A DNA stretch of 64,000 bases from Paracamarosporium sp. OC-R06-R3 (Eukaryota > Ascomycota > Dothideomycetes > Pleosporales > Didymosphaeriaceae): assembly GCA_019828545.1 (NCBI GenBank), contig JACVRA010000057.1:225488-289487 (forward strand), given 5' to 3'. The notes under the pieces are model-generated. The model saw only the letters and a list, made by a program, of their open reading frames with translations. It was not told the DNA's origin and did not search any database. The translations under genes and the position numbers were made by a program. Shown one piece after another: positions 49,201 to 62,252 of this stretch (position 1 is the stretch's first letter; each line of letters begins with the position of its first letter).

Positions 49201-50218
49201 TCAGACCTTCCATGCTGACGATATCCTCAACATCGTCCCCATCGTCAAGGAGGCGTCGCCGAAGAGCTTGTTGGCTGAGGAGGCCTTGGAAGCGGGCCGC
49301 ATGTCTGTCGCACAGGACCAGAAAGAACTAGGGCAGGAGCTTCTCTTGGAATCCCTCACTCTCCACGAGCAGATCTACGGTGTCCTGCACCCAGAAGTTG
49401 CCCGTGTCTACCACACACTGTCCAACTTGCTCTTCAACCTTGATGACAAGGCGGCAGCACTGGAGCTCGCACACAAGGCTGTCATCGTCGCTGAGCGCAC
49501 TCTTGGTATCGATCACACCGATACTGTCCTTGCGTACCTGAACCTTGCCCTGTTCGAGCACGCTACCGGCAACGGCAAGACTGCTCTGGTCTACGTCCGC
49601 CATGCCCTGGAGCTGTGGAAGATCGTCTATGGTGTCGACCACCCTGACTCCATCACGACGCTCAACAATGCGGCAGTAATGCTCCAGACCTTGAAGAACT
49701 TCCCTGAGTCGAAGGTTTGGTTCGAGGCCTCTCTCAGCATTTGCGAAGAGGTATCTGGCAAGAACTCGATCAACACCGCCACCCTCCTCTTCCAGACCGC
49801 ACAGTCACTGGCTTTGGTCAAGGACATGCGCGGCGCTGTGAACCGTATGCGCGAGTCGTACAACATCTTCAACAGCGTCCTTGGCGCCGAGGACCGCAAC
49901 ACGAAGGAGGCTGAGCAGTGGCTGGAACAACTCACCACCAGCGCCGTCACTCAGGCCAAGCAAACGCAAGCTCTTGCTTCGGGCCGCCTCCGCCGTCTCC
50001 AGCTCGGCAGCCGCGGTGCGCTCCGGCCCCAGGCAGCCGTAGGACAGACGACCAACGAGACCACGACTGCGAACCGCCCGCGAAGCGGCACCAACCGTGT
50101 CGACCAGCGTAGCATCGACGAGCTTATGAAGTACATTGAGGGTGAAAGCCCGAAGAAGACGCCCAAGAAGCGAACGCCGGCGGCGAACCCTAAGAGGAGG
50201 ACCCAGAAGGCTTCGTAG
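46218..50218 (+). CDS. CLU1: CLU protein (clustered mitochondria homologue; eIF3-associated TIF31)
   Basis: Exons 46218..46248, 46339..46434, 46489..46544, 46595..50218; 1268 residues. CLU binds mRNAs for mitochondrial proteins near the ribosome and keeps mitochondria dispersed; in yeast it is also Tif31. Order: CLU_N ubiquitin-like domain (FQITVKLP, then STQEQVQDLRQAIIETPQLF, about 45-140); GSKIP-like region (about 350-425, REMPKEAVQDRVFRERLTSK); CLU domain (about 430-640); eIF3-p135 region (RVDISGFHYALNPDVFCG, then EMIARGFKHFANSKLRNL); TPR repeats (about 970-1165, LYNLLFNLDD-like helices such as LSNLLFNLDDKAAALELAHK); basic tail. The intron 1 acceptor is GCAGCAG, a NAGNAG site giving proteins with or without one alanine. 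The start MSTSNDASNP is short and polar as in other fungi. Confidence 0.95.
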
Positions 50219-53200
50219 AAGACGATCCCCTCGAAGTCGATGTCGACATGAATTCAACTCACATCGACGTCACCAAAAGTACACCCTGCTTGATTTTACG
50301 GCCGACATTGAATTGCTTGTACCATTAGCCATGTATTCGTTGTTTATTTCCCACTCACGTCGCTGCATTGCTTCATGATTGGATATCTCTGTAAGGAACA
50401 TCTCACCTCGGCTGCGGATCGTTTTCGCTTCTTTATGCTTGATGCTCGGTTGGGTGGGTGGACTGGCGCTTGGGAGGGTGGGTATGACGGGTGAATGGGT
50501 GGTGGGCTGGTATGGGAGAGTCTGAGTTTTATCCAAGCTTGGTACTGGTCTTGTATTATATTATGTGGGTGGATGGGTGTGCATAAGTGGTGGGAAAAAG
50601 TTCGGTGTAGATGGTGTAGAAAGGTTAGCGGTATACAGATACAGGTCTCCTCTTCATTGTTTGTGGATGGTTTCTTGCTTTGCTTGGTGATGTTGGTGAG
50701 GCTTGGGTCGGCTCGGGAATGGCGTGGCTGATGTGGTGTTGGTGAAGGGAAGTGTACGAGTGGGTGGGCATTGACGAACTGCGGTTGTCTATTCTGTTTC
50801 GTGCAGCGTACATAGCAAGGCGGTAGAGTGGGTATCTATTTGATCTATAATAAAGATGGGGATCTAGCCTTCCTTATAATTCACTGTTGGTAGCCATTAC
50901 GTTGTCACTCTGCCAGGTAAACCCACCAATAACTTTCTAATGAACCGCCACTCCCCGCCATGGCAATATCCAACAATCCCAGCGTGACGCTATTGGCTTA
51001 TCTGGAGTGATGTTCTGACCAAAATTCGGCATACGCCTTGATACAAAAAAGGCGATTCCCCTGGGAATCGGCAACAAAAAAGGGCGTAGTAACAGCTATT
51101 GGCTTATGCCGACAACGACACAATAATGGCCCCAGTCAACGGAGAGGCGAATGAGATTTTATGAAGATGAAATACAATGGCTTACAAGCAAGTGAAGCTG
51201 GGTTAATGGGTTCTTGCTGCAGGTAGTACGAAGTGCGATGAGTGTTTGTGTAATGCGTGCTATAATGTGCTATAGTGTGCTGCACTGCACCGAACGACGG
51301 GATAGGATAGATACGGTGCAGGGTGTCGTCGTATGTAATTTGATATCATCGTTTGTCTGTCGCAACGAAGGGGTTATTTGGTGGACGTGGTAATTTCGCG
51401 AGATGCCCTGGTATGAGGGAGAAGGGAGGAGGTTAATATGTGCTTGGGCGTGAGACCGGGTACGAGTACGTATGTGTCATTTAGGCGGAGGTAAAGGGAT
51501 GGTCTTAGATTTTGGGTAGCTGGTGTGAGGTGGACGGATGTAATCGGAGTGGGCGTTGAAGTATCGTCAGTATGGCATGTCTGGACTTGACTTAGCTTGA
51601 ACGTATCTGAGCACGAGTAAAAAGAGCAGATCTTGTATGGGCTGACGCTCATGTGTGGGAATAGGTGCCCATCTCGAGGGATGTACGATGTAGCCAGAAC
51701 TGAGTGGTTTCGCCACAGCGAGAGATTAAGTATCAAATGACGCTCTGAGCAAACCTTAGCTCTTGCCTATTCCATATCCTCCCCATCTCACCGTAGTTCC
51801 GTAAAGTCCTTCCTCTCGTCAAAGTGACGTACAAAATTGTGCGCGGACATTCACCAGGGTGCGCATTCACCACCTCCACCCACCCACACACGCACACCAC
51901 AAAACTCCACCTCCACCTCGCATCCCATATATATATTATCGAATCCGCAATCCCACCACCGAATCAAACAAAAACCCGTAATAGGGTTCTTTGAGCCGGG
52001 CTTCGAAGTGGCTTTTAGTTTTTGACTTTTTTGGCTATGCGGTGCGTTGGAGAGATCGGACGGTGCGTTGGTTCAAAACGCTGGTGTGGCTGTTTGTTTG
52101 TGCTTTTTTTGTCTTCTTGTTTGATTACGCTCTTGGGGGGAAGCGAGATGGTGAGGTGATGAGATGGGAATATGTGTCGGCGCAAGTGGGCGGGTTAAGT
52201 GAATGATGGGTATAGTATATGGTGTTATGCACGTCGTGGCTTGTTCCGTAGAAGTGAGGATAGATATTCTTACAGCTGTGGAAATAACAATGACTTATCA
52301 TCTTCTTCCCCTTTTCGCGACAAGATATGAGAATATCCGTTCTACGTCTACATTTCTCCGCCAGGAATCCAGCGTAGCTCAGGAACCGCAAGTACAATCC
52401 TCTCCCCCAGCGGGTGCAAATCCAATACATGAGCCAAAAGAACGAAGGATACCGAGTCCGTGTTCAAGGACGGTGGTATGTATAGACACGCCGTATCGCA
52501 CGGGACCCCCGTTCCGTCCAACACGTCACAAATACAGGATAAGCGTACTCCACTCCACGCTCCTCCGACTTATTCACATAGGGAAAAGAGCTAGATAGGT
52601 ACCCGTCTACACTCTACCTACTTATTATCTCTACCGCACACGTATTTCTCTGACCGGGTAGTTTTTCCCACTCGTTCACCCGCCGCTTAGAATAAGCTCG
52701 ATACGTATCATAGGGCTTGAGGCCGCCACTGCCACGGGAAGACAGTACTCGGACACCGAGTCTGTTCAATTTCAGATATCGTATCGCGTCTTGTCTAGCG
52801 AGTATCGCGGTTCCCACTGCACTGCGCGCGATAACGGTACCGTTACCACATACATGCACATGCACGCATTTTGTATGCGACTGGCTACACGAGGTGGAAA
52901 AGCCACGGATACGTATCACAATATTGAATAAACGCGGATCTTATCAATTCTTTAACATAGGAGATATCGTAGAGGAGAGGAGAGCAGAGCACCGCAACCA
53001 AAACCCACACACGCCACTCACTCACCACAAACCCACAAGCCCATCTTATATCCACGGACTCGCCCCCACGCATCCACGCACCCACGCAACATCCCGCCCC
53101 ACAAGCTCCCACTAGAACATCTACACACCACAAACACGTGCCCGCCCGCCCGCCAAGCAAACCTACCCAATCCGTCCATGCCCCGCTTGCCCCCATCAGC

Positions 53201-55151
53201 ACCGCAACGAGCGTCTCAGGCAAACGGTACACCGCGCAGCTGATCTCGTGTACCCACGCACACTCACCCTATCAGGCAGACCGACAGCCGGACTCCAATC
53301 TCCACGTGGCGTCTGAGATGCGCATACGATGAGATCGGGTGCGCCGCGAGTGGACAGATGGAGATGCATGCAAGTGTGGGTGGTGTGGTGTGGTCGATAG
53401 TCCGTCTGCTCGCTCGCCCGCTCGGGGATGTACACGGTACGGGATACGAGGTGTATGTATGTGTATGCATGGATCAGACCGGGGGAGGGTTTAGCGAGCG
53501 AGTAAGCATGAGGGAAAGTACGCGTGGAAAACGACGAGTACACTGCTGTGGTTCTACTACGTGGATGAGGCACATTTTGTGGTAGACGTTGCGTGGAGCC
53601 CCGCTGTATCCAACATGCGGGTATCGGCGTGAACCGGCCTGCGTGCGCGGCATGTACGTACGTGTGTAGCTGTGCGTGTGCGAGTGCAGATACGGTACGG
53701 AGACGAGGCAACACGCCGGACTTCATGCAGGCTCCCCGTCCGCCTGGTCGGTGGAGAAATTGTCCGCTATTGTGGAAAGCTGCGTGGGAGCTGAAATATG
53801 CAGAGGGGGACGGAATAGGGAAATCAATATCGAGGGGGAACGGGGTTCGAGAGAGGGCGTATTGGATGCTGCGGTCCGCAGAGCGTGTCGACGTCGACGG
53901 CTCCGATAGGACTGAGTGCATTGCATGTCAGCATTCGCGCGAGCAAAAAGCATGCCGCTGAGAATCCTCTGCGCAGAGACGGTTGCGGGAGGCATTTGCT
54001 GTCGTGAGATAGCGGTCACCTGTTCGTTACCGCGCAAACGGGCATGCAGGAATCCATGCGGTCGCCTTCCCATGCCGTCTGCAGAGCCGAGCGTCATGGC
54101 CATAATCCCACGCATGCCTCCCTCAAACTCGCTGCGAAGTGGGTCGCATCCATCCACGCCAACGCAGCGGAGCTTCTAGAAGACCCAGCATCCACACCGC
54201 TGGGCGGCTTGTGGATATACCAGCGCACGTGTCTGTTAGCAAGTCAGTTTCATTTCGGATGAAGTGCGTAGAAGGATGACGGGGGTTTCAAAGGCATCAA
54301 GCGGAAGCTGTGCGCAGTTCCGCGCCTGATCAGCACACCCTGCGCTCGCGAGGCGAGGCGGGAATGTCACAAAGGTGCGGGAGTGCTTCAACCGCCATCG
54401 GTGCTGTGCCAGTCCAGTCACGACGCCGTTTCATGAGCGGGATCCTCGCTCCTAGGCACTTTCCCCTTTGGTAGGTGATGTCCTGCGCTAAGCCTTGCCG
54501 AGCCACGCGGAACGTGAGCCGCACTCCTTCGCAGCTCTAACGGCTTCGGGAGTCGACGACATGGAAGGATCGTGGATGCAGCCGTTATGTGGCAGGGAGC
54601 GGGTGGCTAGCGTCGCGTTGCTGACGTTCCCACATTGACCCACGCCCGCCGGGCAAATTTCGAGAGGAGTCGGCTGGGAACAAGGTTCACGGAATAAGGC
54701 TGAAGAACTTTGGAAAAAGAAGGCTGGAAAGGGGAACGTCTGTGCTGCTATTAATTTTCTCGAGCAGGAGCCATGGATCCGCAGCGTGCAAAATTTCTGG
54801 ACGGTCGTGTAATGCCGAGGTCGTTTACGATGTCGCGTGTACATTGACGACGCTATGAGAAGCCCGTTTTCGCGGGATTTGCCCTGGGTAATGCACAGCA
54901 AGTTCGGTAGTCTGCGTTTTGAAACAGAATAGAAAAAAAAAGCAATGTAACGTGGGATATCTTGATAGGTGTTCTATTCGTGGCTTGGTATGCGCCCTTT
55001 GAAGCTTGTGTTGGTGGCCGTGGAAGCGAGTTGGCTGCCGTTGCTGCGGCAGCAATCAAATCCTTCGCCAATACACCGTCCTAATCGACTATCTTTGGTC
55101 GCATGTTGGTGGAATGTTCCATAGCGAAGCGTGGGATTGTCCCGACGCCCA
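50219..55151. other. 5-kb gene-free stretch with simple repeats
   Basis: Many overlapping frames on all strands but none with a start, domain or codon pattern like the real genes nearby. A palindrome and direct repeats lie at 50989-51107 (separate entry). TATATATATA at 51930-51939. Purine/pyrimidine-skewed and CA/CAC-rich sections near 51850-51920 and 53000-53160. No RNA gene recognised. Confidence 0.45.
50989..51107. repeat. 13-bp direct repeats flanking a palindrome
   Basis: GCTATTGGCTTAT at 50989-51001 and 51095-51107. Between them is the palindrome CGATTCCCCTGGGAATCG (51053-51070, 8-bp arms), itself flanked by ACAAAAAAGGCG and ACAAAAAAGGGCG. The nested symmetry looks like a small mobile-element footprint or a regulator site. 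Confidence 0.5.
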
Positions 55152-56193
55152 TCAAACCGTGCGACGATCCGCCATGACTCTCACAATACTGCCCGGTCCT
55201 GCGATTTCGACGAGCTGCGCTCGAGTTAGTCGCTGCGACCAGTGCTTACGGCAAATCTTCTCAAGAAGCCACGTCTGCTTCTAGTGGTGTTGGGGGCTAG
55301 ACGGGACGGGACGCAAGTCATACCTTCTCATGCCAGCTCAGCAGCACGCTCATGGCTTGACCGCCGCCCTCACCGCCGCCGCGGGCGTGGATCTGAGAGA
55401 AGCCGGTTGCCTGGGGTGTGATGTTGCGTGTGGTGTTGGCTGCGCTCGTCTGCGCCATTCCTTTGTATCTTGGGTATACACCGTTAGCCAAATGCGCTCG
55501 TGGCCCGAGCACGAGACCATCAGTCGGACACAGCCAGTTACATGACAGCCCCAAAGATGATGCCCAAGGATGATGGGAATAGCGCGTTGTCTGTTTTGGG
55601 AAGTGGAGCGTACATATACTTCATGAGCACGTCCAATGCCTCTGTTCCACCCGGTGCACTGTATATTTGGCTTAATATTGGTGACATGTCGGCCTGGCGG
55701 ATGGACTGGAGGATCTCGATAACGGTGGCCAAGTGGACTTCCTGTACAGTGGTGTGACAAAGGTCAGCCCAGTCTCCCTTGTGTACTTGTGCGAGGGTAG
55801 GAGCGCTCCGTCCCGGTTGCTGGAAGACCGGCTCCCAATGCGACGGAGGCGTGGCTACGGGCGAGGCCGGGCAGGGAGAGACCTGAGCCGTAGCGTCGTG
55901 CGTGACTGCCTGGAAGATGGGATATGGTGTTCCTTGGGGGAACGAGGTAGCAGCATGCGGTGACATACCTTGCCCTTCTCGTCTGCGCCATACGGCGGGT
56001 TTTCCAGCGCACCTTGGAGTGCACCCTGGCTGTCTCCCCCTCTTAGGAGCTGGCGAATCTGGCCTGCGAGCGACTGGACATCGGCGGTCGACACGGGCGC
56101 GACGGCGGGGGCGAGGGTGCTGAGGTCGAAGTTGGCGGGGGAGTCGGGGTCGAGGGCGTCGATGTTGATGGTGCGCCAATTGAGGTTGGCCAT
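55152..56193 (-). CDS. ARC15: Arp2/3 complex subunit ARPC5 (16-kDa)
   Basis: Exons complement(56193..55969, 55741..55614, 55468..55324, 55214..55152), 186 residues; all junctions in frame. ARPC5 stabilises the Arp2/3 complex that nucleates branched actin at endocytic patches. Diagnostic sequence: NWRTINIDALDPDSPANFDL at the N-terminus, VQSLAGQIRQLLRGGDSQGA, EVHLATVIEILQSIRQADMS, LDVLMKYIYKGMAQ, TPQATGFSQIHARGGGEGG, SVLLSWHEKLVEIAGPGSIV and VMADRRTV at the C-terminus, as in fungal homologues. Length is slightly above the animal protein because of the fungal insert between the last helices. Introns 2 and 3 are 145 and 109 bp, longer than most here. Confidence 0.92.
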
Positions 56194-57372
56194 GGCGATG
56201 CGTTACAGTGCAGATGGCAGCGTGCGTAGCTGGGCGATGGCAGGGCGTGTGGGTGCAGGCGGTGGCGGTGGATGGAGGCGTCGACGTCGTGGGTCGGGCC
56301 AAGGTAGCTACGCTGGGGGAGCTCAGCGTGGGGTTCGCCAAGACAATGAGGCTCCAGCGCCGGAGCTTTTCAGAGGTCCTCATGTACCTCAGCACGTCAC
56401 GCAAGCAAGGGTCGGCACTCTGCATCGTCTCAGAACAGATCGGAGCACAACGGTCGGCTGCAGGAAGCCTATCGATGGGGGAACGGTGGAGACGTGCGGC
56501 GTCACGGGTGCAACGGGACTACTGCATGTACAAAGGAAGCTTGTTGTAAAATTGCTATTATGATAAGTCTATCCAACCTGGCCGTGTCTCGCGACACGGA
56601 CGCAGGAACCAGGAACCAGAACCCAGGCAATTCCTCCGTCTAGTGTACATCGTACGGCGCGACATGCGATGGTCGCTGCCCATGATGGCCGTCCACCGAA
56701 TGCAAAATCGTGAGCTGGTCGTGTGTCTGCGGATCAACCAGCCCGCGAGCTATATAATACAAAGAGTCCGCGCCCGGGGGGTGAGCCAATGAAGGCAGGC
56801 GGGAAGATCTATCCAGATATGCTACTGTGTAAAAGAAACGAAAAAACAAAAAGTCCGATTTTGGTATCCGATGCCTGGGCCTTTCCTAGTCTATAATAAA
56901 AACGCCGGTGGTAAGGACTTTTCGCAAGGAGATGCTGTCGCTAAAACAGACAAGCAAGGAGATGGAGGCTGAGAAGGAGTCGCTCGAGAACGCGGAGTCG
57001 GTAACGAAGGGGGTATTAGGCATGTTGAGAAACGAAGAGTCGCTAGGTATTAAAACGGGCGTAATCCTGAGGGGAGGCGGAAGTAGAGCCGATGCGCCAA
57101 AGGACCAAGGAGGAGGAGACGTGGGAGACGTGGCGGTGTGCGGCGTGATGTGGTGTGGTGTGGTGTGTTGTGTGATGCAGGGCGAGCAGGGCCAGGCTGC
57201 AGAGCTATCTTTAGTCAGTCGGGACGGTTATGCAAGGCGGACCCTGGTAACTTACGAATGCAAGTGTTGGCATCCCTCAGCTCGCACCCAGCGCGCTCGA
57301 GCAGAACGGGTCAGAGTCAGATTGAAGCAAGGTCGTCGAGGTGCGTTGGCAGAGAGAGAGAGAAAGAGACAG
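56194..57372. other. Intergenic, upstream of ARPC5
   Basis: GC-rich with several long open frames that I take as chance. A plus-strand frame at 56908-57588 begins with a Lys/Glu-rich stretch but ends in repetitive Val/Cys/Gly sequence and has no family. Confidence 0.35.
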
Positions 57373-57690
57373 CTATCGCCTCTTTGGCGGCTGGGGCGGA
57401 GGCTTGGGCGTGCCCGTGGTATCGTAAGCACCGCGGCCCATGTTGGTCGACTCGGAATCTCTGAGTATCATGATGGCTTGTGGAGAGAAGGGGCCCTGCT
57501 TTATATGTCAGCGACGGGTTCCACGAAGCCGGCAGGGCGGGCTCGACTCACTAGCAAAGACGCAGAAGGGATCTCGGGCGTGGCTTGAAGGCGTGTTGCG
57601 AGGGAGCCAGCGAGCGAGGGTGGTGTGTTGGCAGCAGAGTCGTGTATACGTGTGCGGTGTGTCGTGTTCCAGAGACTACGGCCGGGCAGC
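57373..57690 (-). CDS. Probable small protein gene, C-terminal two exons
   Basis: Last exon complement(57498..57373) codes GPFSPQAIMILRDSESTNMG and then RGAYDTTGTPKPPPQPPKRR before TAG. A consensus intron precedes it (57551-57499: GTGAGT, GCTGAC branch, AAAG). The preceding exon reads, in the same frame, DSAANTPPSLAGSLATRLQA and TPEIPSASLL. The joined frame is open and protein-like. I find no ATG in frame before about 57690, so a first exon is missing; an acceptor-like C-tract plus CAG lies near 57691. Polar, Pro-rich, basic end; no domain recognised. Confidence 0.4.
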
Positions 57691-60600
57691 ACTGGGGGGG
57701 GGAGTATTAAGGGCAAGGCCGCTGAAAGGAGCGTGAGGGCAGGATAGTGAGAATTCCGAAGGGCGGGCACTTGTTGCTCATATATTGGGGCCTGGATAAG
57801 GGGCCTGTCGACTGACTCTAGGCTTGGCCAACGGCGAGACAGATGGAAATGAGCGACAGTGCTTTTGGACCATGACGTGCCGGGAGACAGGCCCCGAAGC
57901 AGCGCGGCAGGGAACAAGTTGAAACAGCCCCGAGAAATTGAGCAGCACGGATCTGCAGCTGAGGCCCAGCACAAGGGTTTAGCCCTGCGGCTAGGCTGCT
58001 AGCCAGGGGGTCCACGGTGCCTGCAGACGACGCCAACGGCCTGCGCTGTGGACACGCTGTGGACAGACGCCGGGCTGGCTGACGCCTCTGCGGTGCTGCC
58101 GTGCTGCGGACGTGGCATCCCACGCGCGCAGCCTGCGAGCGATGCTCTCTAATCGCCCGCCGCTGCGCCGCTGAGATGAGACCGTGTCAGCGCATCTCCA
58201 AGCCCGCCTCCCTGCCGTGACTCGCTGCCCGGCGCCAGAAGGCTCGCAGAAGCTGTCGAGCCGCGGGTCCTGTTCCCCGATGGGCCCGTCGCTGTCCCGG
58301 GCGGGTGGAATGAGTCCATCCTGCCTCCATCCTGCCTCCATCCTGCCTCCAGGCCAGCCCGCGAGCGTTGCTTTTGCCTCCATCACACTGCCGCCATCCT
58401 GCTCGCCCGCCAGCGCTGCCCCCCCGTGCCGCGCTGCCAGCCGTTCCACGTGGGTCGCCGTCACGGCGCCCACACGCCCCGTCTCGCCATCAATACTGAG
58501 GGCACAGCATCAATATTGCTTGGGGAGACGCCCAGGGCACGCGGCGCTTGCCCCATCGGGCAGTCTGGCGGGCGTCGCTTGGCCGCATGCTTCTAGAAAG
58601 CGGCTAGAAGGCCTCTGATCACCCGGCCTGGTCGCCCTCGTCGCCGCCCGTCACCTCCAGTCACCCGCCACATGAGAAGACGCGACGGAGAAGCGCCCAC
58701 CAAACACGCCTGCCTCGTCGCATTTGCCCGAGCGATCGCTGCAAGCCCTGCTGCCCTGCTGCCCAGCGCAACGGAAGCTCGCTGCAAGCGTCCGGCCTGC
58801 AGCGCATGGATCTGCGTCTGGAGCCGTTTCACGCACAGTCGCCTCCTCTGCCTCCTCTGCCCACGCCCACGCCCACGCCCACTCGTCGTCGCATCACGCC
58901 GCGTTGCTTTGCTTTGCTTTGCTTTTATCGCTGTGACAGTGACGACCTCTGCTTCCTTTTTCGCACCAAAGTCCGCCGTCTGCTGACTCCTTCTCATATA
59001 TCGAGCAATAAGCATTGTCAGACATGGCCCTGGGATAAACACTCGGCTGCCAATGGTATAATTCACATTCACATTCTCCCGTGCCATTCGCCAGGACCAG
59101 CTGCCTCCTTGGACCATTGCTCGGCCCGTCATAGCACATGGACAGGGGCGGGAGCAGCAGAGTGAGACAGGCACACACCAACACCAAACTGCGTCCCGTG
59201 TTGCCTGCCCTGATAACTCGCCGAAAGCTACGACAGCCCACTTTGCATCGCGCGTCTCGGCCGCCGTGTTTCCACAAGTGAGGGATATCTGTTCCCTGAC
59301 GCGTCTCCTGTTGCAGCGGAGCGTCCTGGCGGCTGGACGAGCGCGCGGCTCGTGTTACCAGCTCCATCGCTGCTCGCCTGCGGCCGTTGGTCTGCAGATT
59401 CCCCAAAGCAGACGCCCTTTGGCGCGCTTCTCCACAGAAAACTTTTCTTCCTGAAATTGCTGCGCTGGCTTCTGCTGCGGGGAGTCGGGAATGTGGGTTC
59501 ATGGACGGAAGCCAAAAGATAGGCCGCGCTAAGGGCTGCATCTGCTTCGCCTAGGGAGCGGGCTCCATCCCCGTCCCCGTGGCGTGGATCGCAGCCTGCA
59601 AAGGCAACCCTGCCGACACGTGGATCGCCTGGTGTCTGGGAAAGGGGCGAGCGAGGGTCCGCCGCCAAAGTTTCTCTTGATCGCTGGGAAGCCTGAGCTG
59701 CTCGTGTGCCGACACGCACGACGGCGACGAGGTGCTTTTCCACCGTCGTGGAGCCCCAGTTGCCGTCCCAGTCGGACCGGTCATCGATCCTCGAGCGCAT
59801 CCAGGAGCACAGCGCAGCCGGGACGACAACCGCGGCCATTAGCCGGTGGAGCTCGACCCCGAACAGGAAACATGGCTGATGAGGATCCGGCCCAAGTTGC
59901 ATTCTTGCAACGTTCCACGGGCCTGACGGGACGCAACCTGCCTTCTCGAAGCAGAACCCGGTGAGCGGAACAATCTCAGCTTCGTCCTGTGCGCCCAACG
60001 GCGAAAGAACGGCCAGTCGATCCATCTGTGCCATTATCAATGTCCCCCTGTGCCCATATGTCAAAAGCCCAAAGCGATCAGCACAACACAAATCCGAACT
60101 TGTACTACGATCGTCGACACCGCTCCATGCTCCGCCAGACTTGCAATTTTGTGCAAACCAAACGCTCATCGCATCGACTAGTCAGACCAGGTACAACTCT
60201 GTTTACCCGGTAACAGGTACGTCTTTGTGCTTCGGCAGCAGCTGTGCGCCCTGCAGGCTGCGGCCAGCCAAGCACGGTATCCTGCGTCATCCCATCATCA
60301 CCGCATGGCAATCCGGTGGCCTGCTGCCTCTGCGACCAACCTTCCCAGCAGTCACGATGCGAATCGCGAACACCAGTTCTCCGTCTGTGGGGGCGGTCTC
60401 GTAGCTACGCCCTGTACGCGTTCTCCACCCCAAACGGCTGCCACCACGTCCGCATCTGTCTTTCGCAAAAGCGACATAGAAACATGGTGTTACAGCCCAG
60501 GGGGTAAACATACGCCACACGAGCTCTACATGACGCTACTGTACGATCCGGCAGCCTAAAACGTGCCTTGTCGTTCCGTCGCATCGCGGATGTGGGACGG

Positions 60601-62252
60601 CGCCGAGGCTAAAGCCTAGCCAAACTATCGACGCGCCGGCTGCACGTCTAAACGCACCGCGAAACTATCAAGACGGCTTTCTCAAATCATGGCGCCCGGG
60701 CGCCACGGGAAAGGAGAACACACGTATCGTTTGTCTTACCTACCAAAATAGAACATCGCGACAACAATTTTGGGTTTCTGCCTTCAAATCCTCCTGTGAC
60801 ATGCAGCCGCGGCGTCTCATCCGCGCAACATGACAGGATTCCCAACATCCAACACATGTTGCCTGCCTGCCGGCCTGCCTGCCTGCCTGTCTGCTCGTCT
60901 GCCTGCACACAGCCAGCTCACCTGCAGCAGTCTTGAAGCTAACTGCCTGGACTCGACTTCCTTTCCTGCTGCTGACTTTGCTGCTCAAATCATTTACTCA
61001 TCGCGCTTACAACTCAGCCCTATCGCAAGCGAGTCCACCCCTACACCTGCATACACCATCCTCAACGCCCACCCCTACACCCGCATACAAAGGTCCTCTC
61101 ATATCAGCCTCGTCTACCTGCTCACGCGCCTCCCCTGCCCTCCCTAGCCATGCATCCACCCCCTTCCACTCACCTACTTTTCCATCTGAGCTCAGCATGC
61201 TGATTTGCGCGTATTTCGGGAGCGGTCAACGCATGCTCAGATGTACGCGGGCTGACGCGATAAGACACGGCCGACACGTGTGAGCGAGCGAGCGAACGGT
61301 GCGGGAACAGCCTCCCTCCCGTCCACGTGGACCCACTGCCCTCCGATTCCGCCTCGCATGCCGCGTTCGAACGGTGCGCTGCGGACGCACCCGCGAGGGG
61401 CCCGCCTTCGCATGTACGGTGTGAGAATTATGTGCCCTGGTGCGTTCATGCAGGCGGGCATGCATGTGTGCCGTGGTGATGACGTCCGTAGGGCTGAGTC
61501 GTGAGTCGTGAGAGGTGTGTGTGTGTGTGTGCTGATGCTGAGTGCAGCGTTTATTTGTAGACTGCTCAACGAGGTTATACGAGTGTGCGGGACGCGGTTT
61601 GTCATGTCGTGAGAGGGAGGTATGGCGGTGGAGAGTAAGGATGAACGAACGAGTGGAGCCGTGTTGGGCCCGGGAGGGAGGGAGAATAAGCCGAGGTGAG
61701 GTCGTTGATTACTGGATGAATGACTGGTCTTGCCGTTTAACTTGTTTGGTGCTTCCTGTGCCGTCATCTTGTATCTATCAGGCTTCAACACATGTATCTT
61801 TGTCTGACGATGCTGGTCCTACCGTCTCGTAGACTCCCCTATTCACCCGCACTGATAGGGGCGTATGCTCGCGGTGCGGATAAGAACGGATGCGGCGCCT
61901 TGGTAGCGAATTCAACTGGCAGGCTGAGTATGCTGTTCTGCGGCATGTGTAGATAGACATCAGCTAACTTGATCCATTATTATAAAGTCTTATTCAATTT
62001 CCTATTAACCGAGACTATTGTAGTATCATTGTACGCCAGCAGGTCAAGTTTGGATCGCTGGAATAGTACCGATAATCGCAATTATAGACACTGTGAGGTA
62101 ACAGGTCTGCTGCATAGACGTAGATTATCTTTTTGCTGATTGCGGGTATGTTTGATCAAGATAGTCCGACTCCGAGCCCAGACAAGAGCAAGATGATATT
62201 GGTGGTACTCTGGTAGCTGAACTGCTGAAGCCAGTAATGTCCCAACGCACGA
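57691..62252. other. 4.5-kb GC-rich, gene-poor stretch with simple repeats
   Basis: Many long frames in all six readings, expected from high GC. None has a domain, splice structure or start context to support it. Simple repeats: 11-bp unit ATCCTGCCTCC x3 (58318-58350), (CCCACG)n near 58860-58880, TTTGC x4-5 (58902-58925), CTGC-rich block 60858-60905, (GT)n 61515-61530. Confidence 0.4.

Noticed and set aside
53196..53921. 241-codon minus frame
   Set aside because: Low-complexity, CA-rich DNA; no domain and no conserved-looking segment.
55538..56425. 295-codon minus frame
   Set aside because: Runs through ARPC5 introns in partly wrong frame; the spliced ARPC5 model explains the region.
59228..60169. 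313-codon minus frame
   Set aside because: GC-rich DNA with long frames in all readings; no family, odd composition.
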